14,788 bases of DNA from Cytophagia bacterium (GTDB lineage: Bacteria > Bacteroidota > Bacteroidia > UBA7662), in the NCBI GenBank assembly GCA_009926405.1, contig RFOZ01000036.1, positions 1 to 14,788 of the forward strand, read 5' to 3'. Under the pieces are notes generated by a model. That model was not told where the DNA came from. It searched no databases and saw only the letters and a list, made by a program, of their open reading frames with translations. This document shows, in pieces, positions 6,935 to 14,149 of the stretch; position 1 is the first letter of the stretch, and every line of letters begins with the position of its first letter. The translations under genes and the position numbers were made by a program.

Positions 6935-7861
6935 TTAAGGCTCCAGTAGCCGACGCAAACCGATGGTCTCCCGATGCACATCCCTCACATCCCGGGCCGG
7001 TGTTCCAAAATACGTTTTTCCTCCGGGGATGGATTTGGTAACCCCCGATTGCCCCAGCACATTCGCGCCTTCCCCAATATCGATGTCTTTTTGAACGCCC
7101 ACTTGGCCCCATAGGCAAACGCCGTCTGCAATTCTCGTTTTGCCTCCAACGCCAACCTGTGCAGCAATCAAGCAATTTTTGCCAACCACCACGCCGTGAC
7201 CCAGGTGGACCTGGTTATCCAGTTTGGTGCCTTCGCCCAGGATGGTATCGCCCGAAACACCTTTGTCAATGGTACAGGCAGCACCAATTTCAACCGCGTC
7301 GTGAACGATGACCCGCCCGCAGCTTAACAAACGATCGTAGGAACCGTTGGGTCGCTTTTTGTAATAAAATGCATCGGCCCCCAAAATGGACCCGGCATGA
7401 ATAACAACCCGGTCTCCGATGATGGTGTCGGCGTAAATCACAACATGGGGATGGATAACGCAGGAGCGACCAATACGAACCCGGTCCCCCAAAACAACAC
7501 CCTGCATGATAACGGTGTCTTCGCCGACTTCGACATCCTGACCGGCATGGTATTGGTGCCCCATCGGGTTGCTAAACGGACGGTAACGACGAACCAAGTC
7601 GTTGTAAACATCAAAGGGTGAATCGCAGACCAGCAGGCATTTCCCGGGGGGGCATTCCATTCGGCTGTTTATCAAAACAACGCTGGCTGGGGAGGCCAAG
7701 ACCTTGGGGTAATATTTGGGATGATCGCAATAAGTTAGGTCACCAGGCCCCACCTTGTGAATTTCATTGATACCGGTGATAATCAGGGAAGAATCGCCGA
7801 TGATTTCGAGGCCGAGTTCAGCGGCCAAAGCTGGCAGGTGCAGAGGGTCACGCAATTGCAT
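6935..7861 (-). CDS. lpxD: LpxD-type UDP-3-O-acylglucosamine N-acyltransferase
   Basis: The 308-residue protein has an N-terminal LpxD-like uridine-binding domain (about 1-100) and a left-handed beta-helix of hexapeptide repeats (about 105-285). LpxD adds the N-linked acyl chain to UDP-3-O-acylglucosamine in lipid A synthesis. The putative catalytic histidine is His222 in DNQVHLGHGVVVG, where E. coli has His-Asn. It is about 30 residues shorter than E. coli LpxD and lacks its long C-terminal helix. It matches the short form that, from memory, Bacteroidota often carry apart from the lpxA/lpxC cluster and near sucD. It might therefore be a second, specialised acyltransferase. The ATG at 7861 begins the standard N-terminus. 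The gene stands alone, divergent from gcvT and convergent with rnhB. Confidence 0.88.
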   Translation of the reverse strand: MQLRDPLHLPALAAELGLEIIGDSSLIITGINEIHKVGPGDLTYCDHPKYYPKVLASPASVVLINSRMECPPGKCLLVCDSPFDVYNDLVRRYRPFSNPMGHQYHAGQDVEVGEDTVIMQGVVLGDRVRIGRSCVIHPHVVIYADTIIGDRVVIHAGSILGADAFYYKKRPNGSYDRLLSCGRVIVHDAVEIGAACTIDKGVSGDTILGEGTKLDNQVHLGHGVVVGKNCLIAAQVGVGGKTRIADGVCLWGQVGVQKDIDIGEGANVLGQSGVTKSIPGGKTYFGTPARDVRDVHRETIGLRRLLEP

Positions 7862-7867
7862 GGTGGA

Positions 7868-7883
7868 TTGGTTTACAAACCAA
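7868..7883. repeat. 16-base perfect inverted repeat at the lpxD promoter
   Basis: TTGGTTT-AC-AAACCAA has seven-base arms and a two-base centre. It overlaps the downstream edge of the lpxD -7 box and covers the predicted transcription start, seven bases before the lpxD ATG. It could be an operator for a dimeric regulator. No known regulator is assigned. Confidence 0.45.
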
Positions 7884-7888
7884 AGATA
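7881..7888 (-). promoter_or_regulatory. Candidate -7 box for lpxD
   Basis: Minus-strand TATCTTTG (7888-7881) matches TAnnTTTG exactly, 19 bases before the lpxD ATG. A -33 element is not evident at the usual spacing. The 16-base inverted repeat overlaps its downstream end. Confidence 0.4.
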
Positions 7889-7904
7889 AGACCGGTCCTA
7901 AGCG

Positions 7905-7912
7905 TACTTTTG
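7905..7912 (+). promoter_or_regulatory. Candidate -7 box for gcvT-comB
   Basis: TACTTTTG matches TAnnTTTG exactly. It lies 62 bases before the gcvT ATG, leaving a leader of about 55 bases that is T-rich and without visible strong structure. No clear TTTG lies 17-23 bases upstream. I see no glycine-riboswitch architecture in this leader. Confidence 0.35.
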
Positions 7913-7974
7913 AGGGTCAAGAAACCTGATTTTCCCACAGATATCGCTCAACGTTTTCTTTTTTAACCAACCCT

Positions 7975-9084
7975 ATGGATTCGAACTTCATCCGCAAAAC
8001 GCCCCTCCATGCAAGTCACTTGGCCCTTCATGCCAAGATGGTACCCTTTGCCGGCTTTGACATGCCGGTCAGTTACAGCGGCATCAAGGCCGAACACCTG
8101 GCGGTTCGTTCCGCTTGTGGGCTTTTTGATGTATCACACATGGGGGAGTTTAGGGTCAGCGGTCCCGGGGCCTTGGGTTTTTTGGAAAAGCTAACTTCCA
8201 ACCATGTAGCCTCGCTGTTTCCTGGACGGGTTCAGTATTCCTGCATGCCCAACGGTCGAGGTGGTTTGGTGGACGATTTGTTGGTTTACAACCTGGCTCC
8301 TGAATCCTACTTGCTGGTGGTCAATGCGGGGAACCTCCGCAAAGATTGGGAATGGCTTAGCAGCCATCTTCCAGCCGATGGCAGCGTAGTCCTGGAGGAT
8401 CATTCGGATGATACTGCCTTGTTGGCCCTCCAAGGACCTCGTGCCTTGGATATCCTGCAGCCCCTTTGCGATGTTGATTTGTCGGGATTGGCGTATTACC
8501 ATTTCACCCACGCCACGGTGGCCGGGCTGGGTTCGGTGCTGGTATCGGCGACTGGTTATACCGGTGCCGGTGGTTTTGAGTTGTATGTTCCGTCCAATCA
8601 GGCGATCCTGCTTTGGGAGGCCTTGATGTTGGCCGGAGCAGCCCATGGCTTGCAGCCCTGCGGTTTGGGTTGCCGTGATACCCTCCGTCTCGAAATGGGA
8701 TTCTGCCTCTACGGCAACGATATCGATGAAACCACCTCTCCCATCGAAGCAGGGCTGTCCTGGATTACGTCCTTCAAAAAAGATTTCATTGATAAAGATC
8801 TTTTGTTGGAACAAAAGAAAAACGGACCATCGCGACGTTTGGTCGGTTTTGTTATGGAAGACAAAGGCATACCCCGCCACGGTTACCGCCTCTGCGATGC
8901 CGATGGTTTGGAAATCGGAAAGGTTACCTCCGGTTCCGAGTCCATATCGACGGGACGATACATTGGTATGGGGTATGTAACTTCCGAATACGCAGCGCCC
9001 GGCAGCGTGGTTTTTGTTGAAAACAGGGATCGTCTCCTGCGCGCCGTGACGGTCCGGCCGCCTTTTCTACCGTCCAACCCGTAA
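7975..9084 (+). CDS. gcvT: Glycine cleavage system T protein (aminomethyltransferase)
   Basis: This 369-residue T-protein takes the aminomethyl group from the lipoyl H-protein, passes the methylene to tetrahydrofolate and releases ammonia. The N-terminal blocks TPLHASH (9-15), KMVPFAGFDMPVSY (21-34) and CGLFDVSHMGE (48-58) are typical. GGLVDDLLVYN (96-106) carries the catalytic aspartate pair. Then follow ALQGPRA (151-157), SATGYTGAGGFELY (191-204) and LGCRDTLRLEMGFCLYGND (231-249), which line the folate site, and a C-terminal beta-barrel domain. Length and motifs are normal. The genes for the P, H and L proteins are not in the window, so gcvT is unlinked, as is common in Bacteroidota. comB follows after 13 bases, suggesting one transcript. 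Confidence 0.96.
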   Translation: MDSNFIRKTPLHASHLALHAKMVPFAGFDMPVSYSGIKAEHLAVRSACGLFDVSHMGEFRVSGPGALGFLEKLTSNHVASLFPGRVQYSCMPNGRGGLVDDLLVYNLAPESYLLVVNAGNLRKDWEWLSSHLPADGSVVLEDHSDDTALLALQGPRALDILQPLCDVDLSGLAYYHFTHATVAGLGSVLVSATGYTGAGGFELYVPSNQAILLWEALMLAGAAHGLQPCGLGCRDTLRLEMGFCLYGNDIDETTSPIEAGLSWITSFKKDFIDKDLLLEQKKNGPSRRLVGFVMEDKGIPRHGYRLCDADGLEIGKVTSGSESISTGRYIGMGYVTSEYAAPGSVVFVENRDRLLRAVTVRPPFLPSNP

Positions 9085-9097
9085 CAACTGTTGTGTT

Positions 9098-9835
9098 ATG
9101 TCGGATCAGGCCTTTTTGTTGCAGGTAGCCTTCACCCCCGAAGAGTTGGGGACGACCGTGGTCAAAGGCGCAAGGGTGGTCGTTTTGGACGTCCTACGTG
9201 CAACATCGGCCGTTTGTGCGGGCCTTCATGCCGGAATTCGTTGTTTTCGACCCGTCCTTACCCCCGAACAAAGCTTGTCCCTGGCCGAGCAAGGGTTTAT
9301 CCCGGCGGCTGAACGCGATGGGTTGGTGGCTCCCGGCTTTGAGGTTGGAAATTCTCCCTTGGTTTTTCGGGAGCCCCGCTTCCAAGGGACCCAAATTGCA
9401 TTGACCACAACCAACGGAACGCGAGCCCTGCATGCAGCGCGCGATGCCGGTGCCTCCGAAATATTGGTAGGCGCGTTTTTGGGTTTGGAGGTCTTGTTGC
9501 AGGAACTCCGCCAAAACCCAAGACCCACCGTCCTTTTGGGTTCGGGCTGGCAAGGCAAATTCAGTTGGGAAGATACCCTCTTGGCCGGAGCCCTTGCCGA
9601 GGGCTTGTTGACACATTCCCTTGGGTACCATGCCCAGGATGACCGTGTCCAGGCGGCCCGCTCCATATGGCAAAACCATTGCCACGATCTGCGCACGGCC
9701 ATTCGTATGTCATCGCATTTTGCGCGATTGGCCTCTGCTGGTTTGGAGGAGGATATTGATTTCTGCGTGCAGCTCAACGCATGCCCTATGTTTGGTCGTC
9801 TGGTGGGCGAGGACCTGGTACCCGGGTTGGGTTAG
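9098..9835 (+). CDS. comB: 2-phosphosulfolactate phosphatase family protein (ComB)
   Basis: The 245-residue protein has the ComB family blocks: VVVLDVLRATSAV (27-39), GFEVGNSP (80-87), TTTNGTRAL (103-111), and GSGWQGKFSWEDTLLAG (148-164). ComB hydrolyses 2-phosphosulfolactate to sulfolactate and phosphate, a step best known from coenzyme M synthesis in methanogens and also linked to sulfolactate formation in other bacteria. The block usually reading GER-G before GF.xGNSP is AERDG here, a mild change. It sits 13 bases after gcvT. No other sulfonate gene (phosphosulfolactate synthase, sulfolactate dehydrogenase) is in the window, so its substrate in this organism is uncertain. Its TAG overlaps the TAA of the opposing gene within four shared bases. 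Confidence 0.88.
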   Translation: MSDQAFLLQVAFTPEELGTTVVKGARVVVLDVLRATSAVCAGLHAGIRCFRPVLTPEQSLSLAEQGFIPAAERDGLVAPGFEVGNSPLVFREPRFQGTQIALTTTNGTRALHAARDAGASEILVGAFLGLEVLLQELRQNPRPTVLLGSGWQGKFSWEDTLLAGALAEGLLTHSLGYHAQDDRVQAARSIWQNHCHDLRTAIRMSSHFARLASAGLEEDIDFCVQLNACPMFGRLVGEDLVPGLG

Positions 9836-10197
9836 GGTTGCAATTTGGGGTTGGCCAGGTGTCGATCTTGATCCCGGGCTGTTTTTTTGGCCAGGCTGAG
9901 CCCCAACTCTTTTTGGAGGTCAATCCCGCATTGATTCGCGAGGCAAAGCAGAACCCATAACACATCCGCCATTTCGGAGCCGAGTTGTTCGGGGGATTCA
10001 CCCGCTTTGAAGGATTGTTCCCCGTAGGTTCGGGCCATGATACGGGCCATTTCACCCACTTCCTCCATGAGGATGGCGTTGTTGGTCAAGGGGTCAAAGT
10101 ACCGAACACCGTAGGTCTGTATCCAGGCATGGACCAGGTTTTGGGCGATTTGAATTCCTTCGGGGTTTTCAAAAAGGGGAAGGTTGGATTTTTCCAT
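9832..10197 (-). CDS. MazG-type nucleotide pyrophosphohydrolase
   Basis: The 121-residue all-alpha NTP pyrophosphohydrolase carries the family metal-binding pattern: EEVGE (Glu45, Glu46, Glu49), then EMAD (Glu75, Asp78) in SEMADVLW. Such enzymes hydrolyse (d)NTPs to monophosphate and pyrophosphate; small single-domain forms often clear non-canonical nucleotides. The start at 10197 is chosen because the in-frame extension upstream runs antiparallel through the dtd gene and has no family similarity. It is the last gene of the lon-rsgA-dtd cluster, 38 bases after dtd. Its TAA overlaps the comB TAG from the other strand. The substrate is unknown; MazG-like is a structural call. Confidence 0.87.
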   Translation of the reverse strand: MEKSNLPLFENPEGIQIAQNLVHAWIQTYGVRYFDPLTNNAILMEEVGEMARIMARTYGEQSFKAGESPEQLGSEMADVLWVLLCLANQCGIDLQKELGLSLAKKTARDQDRHLANPKLQP

Positions 10198-10235
10198 GGC
10201 GGGGCAGTGGGTTGACCGGGTTAAGGTAGCCTGGT

Positions 10236-10697
10236 TTAAATTGATCGGGAGCGGTCTCGGCTGTCCATCCAGATGGTCACCGGTCCGTCGTTGAGGAGTG
10301 TAATTTGCATATCGGCCCCAAATACTCCTGATTGTACTCGATTGGGCCAGGCTTCGCGGCATAAATCCACAAATTGCAGAAACAAAGGTTCGGCGACCGC
10401 CGGGGCGGCTGCTTTGCTGTAGCCCGGTCGATTGCCCTTGGCCGTATCCGCCATCAGGGTGAACTGAGAAACGATGAGGCACTCCCCCTGTATGTCTTGA
10501 ACCGAAAGGTTCATACGGCCTTCCTCGTCCCCAAAGATGCGGAGTCGGAGCATTTTGCCAACCAAGTATTGCAGGTCTTCGTTCGTATCCTGGGGTTCCA
10601 TACCGACCAAAGCCAGGAGTCCGGGGCCAATGCGGGCATGGGTTTGGCCGTTGATGTCGAGCTGGGCATGGGACACCCTTTGTAACAACAAACGCAT
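10236..10697 (-). CDS. dtd: D-aminoacyl-tRNA deacylase
   Basis: The 153-residue protein hydrolyses D-amino acids mis-attached to tRNA (and glycine from tRNA-Ala), protecting translation fidelity. The N-terminus MRLLLQRVSHAQLDING is standard. The catalytic block SQFTLMADTAKGNRPGYS spans 77-94, and the second block NDGPVTIWMD spans 136-145, replacing the common NxGPVT. Length is typical (about 145-155). The ATG at 10697 is used; the longer in-frame extension runs over rsgA and is not protein-like. It begins five bases after the rsgA stop and is followed by the MazG-type gene, an arrangement that fits a translation-quality operon. Confidence 0.96.
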   Translation of the reverse strand: MRLLLQRVSHAQLDINGQTHARIGPGLLALVGMEPQDTNEDLQYLVGKMLRLRIFGDEEGRMNLSVQDIQGECLIVSQFTLMADTAKGNRPGYSKAAAPAVAEPLFLQFVDLCREAWPNRVQSGVFGADMQITLLNDGPVTIWMDSRDRSRSI

Positions 10698-10702
10698 GGG
10701 TT

Positions 10703-11629
10703 CTAGTTGTATTGATTGTCGTTGGCCAAAATGCTCAGGTACGACAGGAATCGTTCCGAATGGATACGGCCCTCCTTGACGGCTTCCTGTACAGCGCAAG
10801 ACGGTTCGTGGGAATGGCTGCAATTGGGGAAGCGGCAGGCCGGGGCGATTTCCCGGATTTCCCGAAAATGGTAGGCGATTTCGTAGGGCTGCAGATCCAG
10901 AATGCCCCATTCCTTGATCCCTGGGCTGTCGATGACGGCGGTTCCGGGTCCGGTTTCGTAAAGGGTGGCCGTGGTGGTGGTATGGGTTCCTTTGCCGCTG
11001 TAGGCGCTGATGGCCCCGGTCGCGGCTTGCAAACCAGGAAACAAGGCGTTGATGAGGCTGCTTTTGCCCGCGCCGGAATAGCCGGTCAGCAATTGAGTAC
11101 CATGGTTCATGGCCTCGGCTAATTCGGGTATGCCATCCCCGTTCAGAGCCGAGCAAAACCAGGTTTCGATGCCAGCATCGGCGTAAACCAGTCGCCAATG
11201 TTCGGCGAGGGTTCGGTCCTCGACGGTCCAGCGATCGGATTTGTTCAAGACCAGATGACAAGGGATTCCAAAGGCCGCGGCGGTCAAGGCAATTCGGTCG
11301 GCAAATCCTCCCGAAAACCGGGGTTCAAACAGGGAACACACCATCCAAACCCGGTCGAGGTTGGCGGCCAAGGCATGGGTTTGTTTGGAAAGGTTGGTGG
11401 CCTTGCGGACCATGTGGTTGCGGCGGTCTTCGACCGATTCCACGGTCCAGTCCCCGGTCCCTTGGTTATAACACAATTCAACGATGTCGCCGCAACAAAC
11501 CGGGTTGGTGGATTTGAGCTTTTGCAAACGAATTTTACCCCGCAGAATTGCCTGAACAACGGGAGCCTCCTCGTTAAGGATTCGGGCCAGAACCCGATGC
11601 CCGTGGGATTCGAGTACCAGCCCCTTCAC
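10703..11629 (-). CDS. rsgA: Ribosome small-subunit-dependent GTPase A
   Basis: RsgA (YjeQ) is a circularly permuted GTPase that acts late in 30S ribosome assembly. The 308-residue protein shows the permuted order: an OB-fold at about 1-70; NKSD (G4) at 129-132; SA (G5) at 160-161; Walker A GYSGAGKSS (G1) at 183-191; the TTTT region (G2) near 217-220; and DSPG (G3) at 234-237. A C-terminal zinc site uses Cys265, Cys270, His272 and Cys278. The start codon is GTG at 11629; the first in-frame ATG is at residue 73, inside the conserved region. The GTG abuts the TAA of lon directly, with no intervening base, so translation is probably coupled. Confidence 0.95.
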   Translation of the reverse strand: MKGLVLESHGHRVLARILNEEAPVVQAILRGKIRLQKLKSTNPVCCGDIVELCYNQGTGDWTVESVEDRRNHMVRKATNLSKQTHALAANLDRVWMVCSLFEPRFSGGFADRIALTAAAFGIPCHLVLNKSDRWTVEDRTLAEHWRLVYADAGIETWFCSALNGDGIPELAEAMNHGTQLLTGYSGAGKSSLINALFPGLQAATGAISAYSGKGTHTTTTATLYETGPGTAVIDSPGIKEWGILDLQPYEIAYHFREIREIAPACRFPNCSHSHEPSCAVQEAVKEGRIHSERFLSYLSILANDNQYN

Positions 11630-14074
11630 TTAGACCTTGGTGCGGTTGTTGTAGTACAGGGAATAATCCTTGCGGTGGGGGATGGTCTCTTTGAGCAAGG
11701 CCAGGGAAATGACCTCTTCCATGCGATCCACATAATGGAAAGTCATATCCGAAAGGTAGGTTTGTTTAATTTCTTCAACATCCTTCCGATTTCCTTTGCA
11801 GAGGATGATTTCCGAGATTCCGGCCCGCTTGGCGGCCAAAATCTTTTCTTTGATGCCCCCAACAGGGAGTACTTTGCCCCGGAGGGTAATTTCCCCGGTC
11901 ATGGCCAGTTTCTTGCGGATTTTGCGTTGGGTGTAGGTGGACAGCAAGGAAGTGAGCATGGTAATGCCAGCAGAAGGGCCGTCTTTGGGCGTGGCTCCTT
12001 CGGGAACGTGAATATGGATATCCGAATGCTCAAAAAGTTCAGGGTTGATATTCCAATCAGCGGCATGCGATCGGATGTAAGCCATGGCAATGCTGGCCGA
12101 TTCCTTCATCACATCCCCCAGGTTACCGGTAATGTTGATGCGTCCTTTGCCTTGGCTAAGGCTGCTTTCGATGTAGAGGATATCCCCTCCCGATGCCGTC
12201 CAGGCCAATCCCGTAACAACTCCTGTATGGAGGTTGTTTTCGTAGAGTTCAGGTTCAAATTGACGAACCCCCAAAATGCGGGCCGCGCTTTCCTGGTCCA
12301 CCTGGATTTCGTAAGGTTCTTCCAGGGCCTTGAGTTTGGCGTACCCCCGAACCAGCGAAGCGATTTTTTTGTCCAGCGAGCGGACCCCTGATTCACGGGT
12401 ATAGGCTTCGATCAGGTGTCGGATCATGGGAATGGGAATACGCAAATCATTGCGGTCCAAGCCATGGGCCTCAAGTTGTTTGGGAATCAAGTACTTGCGC
12501 GCAATCTCGGTTTTCTCTTCGAGGGTGTACCCGTTGATTTCCACAATCTCCATGCGGTCCAAGAGGGCCGGCTGTATCGTGGCCAAGCTGTTGGCGGTTG
12601 CTATAAAGAGGACCTTGCTGAGGTCGTAATCCAATTCCAGGTAGTGGTCAAAGAATGCGTTGTTTTGTTCCGGATCCAGAACTTCGAGAAGGGCCGACGA
12701 AACATCGCCCCGGAAGTCTTGCCCTACCTTGTCGATTTCATCCAAGACCATGACAGGGTTGGAACAGCCTGCTTTTTTGATGCTCTGAATAATTCGACCC
12801 GGCATGGCGCCGATATAGGTTCGGCGATGACCGCGTATGGTGGCCTCGTCGTGGACACCGCCCAGACTCATGCGGACATATTCTCGACCCAGGGCACGGG
12901 CGATGCTTTTGCCCAAAGAAGTTTTACCAACCCCTGGAGGTCCCACCAAAAGGAGAATCGGGGCTTTCATGTTGGACTTGAGTTTGAGAACCGCCAGGTA
13001 TTCCAGAATGCGGTCTTTGATTTTCTCAAGGCCGTAATGATCGGTATCCAGGATTTTTTGAGCTCTTTTGAGGTCAAAGCGGTCTTTGGTTACCGTATCC
13101 CAGGGCAATTCCAGCAAAAGTTCGACATAGTTCAAGACCACGCTGTAATCGGCCGCCGCCGGGTTCATCCGTAACAATTTATCAACTTCTTTTTCAAAAT
13201 GTTTGCGGGTAGCATCGTTCCATTTCTTGGATTTGGCGCGCTCCTTGAGGTTCTGGACTTCCAGATCCGGGGTGGCTCCTCCCAACTCTTCCTGGATGGT
13301 TTTGAGTTGTTGATGCAAAAAATACTCCCGCTGTTGTTTGTCCAAATCGGTTTTGACTTTGGACTGAATTTGGTTTTTGAGTTCCAGCAATTGCAGCTCT
13401 TTGTTCAGGTATTCCAAGACCCGGGTGGAGCGTTCATGCAAATCGTGGATTTCCAGCAAGGTTTGTTTTTCGCCGACTTCGATGTTGAGGTTGCTGGCAA
13501 TAAAGTTGACCAGAAAGGCCGGGCTTTCAATGTTACGAAGGGCCAGGGCGGCTTCGCTGGGAATGTTCGGAGAGAGCTCAATGATTTGGAGAGCCAAATC
13601 CTTGATAGTCGAAATCAAGGCGTTGAATTCCTTGTTTTTGGGATCCGGCAGCAAATCGGGATTCGGGGCGAGGTGGGCCTTGAGGTAGGGCTCTCGTTGT
13701 ACCACCTCCTTCAGTTCAAAGCGCTGGCGGCCCTGGATAATGACCGTGGTATTGCCATCCGGCATGCGTAGCATCTTGAGGATGCGAGCCAGGGTGCCAA
13801 TGCGGTGCAAGTCCTCGGGTCCGGGGTCTTCCACCGAAATATCCCGTTGGGACATCACCCCGATGGTTTTGGTCTTGTTGTTGGCTTCGCGGATCAGGCG
13901 TATGGATTTATCCCGTCCCACCGTGATGGGAATGACCACCCCCGGAAAGAGGACCGTGTTGCGCAGCGGAAGGATCGGAACCGGCTTTTGGTAGGCTTCG
14001 TCCAGGCTGGGGTCCTCCTCTTCTTTGAAGGACATAATGGGGATAAACTCGGAATCGTCTTCGTACAGGGTCAT
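11630..14074 (-). CDS. lon: ATP-dependent protease Lon
   Basis: This 814-residue LonA protease degrades misfolded and regulatory proteins in the cytoplasm. The N-terminal substrate-binding domain starts at PILPLRNTVLFPG and is followed by a helical region rich in charged residues. The AAA+ module has Walker A GPPGVGKT (378-385, Lys384) and Walker B LDEID (Asp445, Glu446). The C-terminal protease domain has the Ser-Lys dyad Ser701 (DGPSAG) and Lys744 (GGIKEK), separated by 43 residues as in E. coli (679/722). The acidic N-terminal tail DSEFIPIM is usual for Bacteroidota. The ATG at 14074 is followed by this expected N-terminus. It leads a tight cluster with rsgA, dtd and the MazG-type gene, and a sigma-54-type promoter lies just upstream. 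Confidence 0.98.
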   Translation of the reverse strand: MTLYEDDSEFIPIMSFKEEEDPSLDEAYQKPVPILPLRNTVLFPGVVIPITVGRDKSIRLIREANNKTKTIGVMSQRDISVEDPGPEDLHRIGTLARILKMLRMPDGNTTVIIQGRQRFELKEVVQREPYLKAHLAPNPDLLPDPKNKEFNALISTIKDLALQIIELSPNIPSEAALALRNIESPAFLVNFIASNLNIEVGEKQTLLEIHDLHERSTRVLEYLNKELQLLELKNQIQSKVKTDLDKQQREYFLHQQLKTIQEELGGATPDLEVQNLKERAKSKKWNDATRKHFEKEVDKLLRMNPAAADYSVVLNYVELLLELPWDTVTKDRFDLKRAQKILDTDHYGLEKIKDRILEYLAVLKLKSNMKAPILLLVGPPGVGKTSLGKSIARALGREYVRMSLGGVHDEATIRGHRRTYIGAMPGRIIQSIKKAGCSNPVMVLDEIDKVGQDFRGDVSSALLEVLDPEQNNAFFDHYLELDYDLSKVLFIATANSLATIQPALLDRMEIVEINGYTLEEKTEIARKYLIPKQLEAHGLDRNDLRIPIPMIRHLIEAYTRESGVRSLDKKIASLVRGYAKLKALEEPYEIQVDQESAARILGVRQFEPELYENNLHTGVVTGLAWTASGGDILYIESSLSQGKGRINITGNLGDVMKESASIAMAYIRSHAADWNINPELFEHSDIHIHVPEGATPKDGPSAGITMLTSLLSTYTQRKIRKKLAMTGEITLRGKVLPVGGIKEKILAAKRAGISEIILCKGNRKDVEEIKQTYLSDMTFHYVDRMEEVISLALLKETIPHRKDYSLYYNNRTKV

Positions 14075-14110
14075 GGTCGGTGGGGGAGGGGCTTAGGTTC
14101 GTACAAAATA

Positions 14111-14126
14111 AGCAAGGATTGTGCCA
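14111..14126 (-). promoter_or_regulatory. Sigma-54 (-24/-12) promoter upstream of lon
   Basis: The minus strand reads TGGCAC-AATCC-TTGCT. This matches the sigma-54 consensus TGGCAC-N5-TTGC at every conserved position, including the GG and GC pairs at correct spacing. Transcription would start near 14100, giving a 26-base leader before the lon ATG. It lies in the 103-base gap between clpB and lon and points at lon. Sigma-54 promoters need an activator ATPase; none is encoded here. Confidence 0.68.
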
Positions 14127-14143
14127 TGTCAGAGGAACTGACA
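14127..14143. repeat. Perfect inverted repeat TGTCAG-N5-CTGACA next to the lon promoter
   Basis: The six-base arms are separated by five bases (AGGAA on the plus strand). The repeat abuts the -24 element, covering about -27 to -43 relative to the predicted lon start. It has the size and symmetry of an operator for a dimeric regulator. Enhancer-binding proteins usually bind further upstream, so a repressor or a close-binding activator are both possible. Confidence 0.5.
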
Positions 14144-14149
14144 GACTGT

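Noticed and set aside
7913..7974. Possible glycine riboswitch in the gcvT leader
   Set aside because: The leader is only about 55 bases, T-rich, and shows none of the paired aptamer architecture or conserved cores.
10198..10482. N-terminal extension of the MazG-type gene
   Set aside because: It runs through dtd in another frame and has no family similarity. The ATG at 10197 gives a normal-length MazG-type protein.
10698..11261. N-terminal extension of dtd by 188 residues
   Set aside because: It overlaps rsgA in another frame. MRLLLQRVSHA is the standard Dtd start.
11198..12391. 397-codon open frame on the plus strand opposite lon and rsgA
   Set aside because: It spans two well-supported genes in antisense, shows low-complexity Gly/Phe/Val-rich composition and has no recognisable domain. 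It is a by-product of the codon usage of lon and rsgA.
12416..13174. 252-codon plus-strand frame opposite the Lon ATPase domain
   Set aside because: It is antisense to strongly conserved Lon motifs and has no start context or family similarity.
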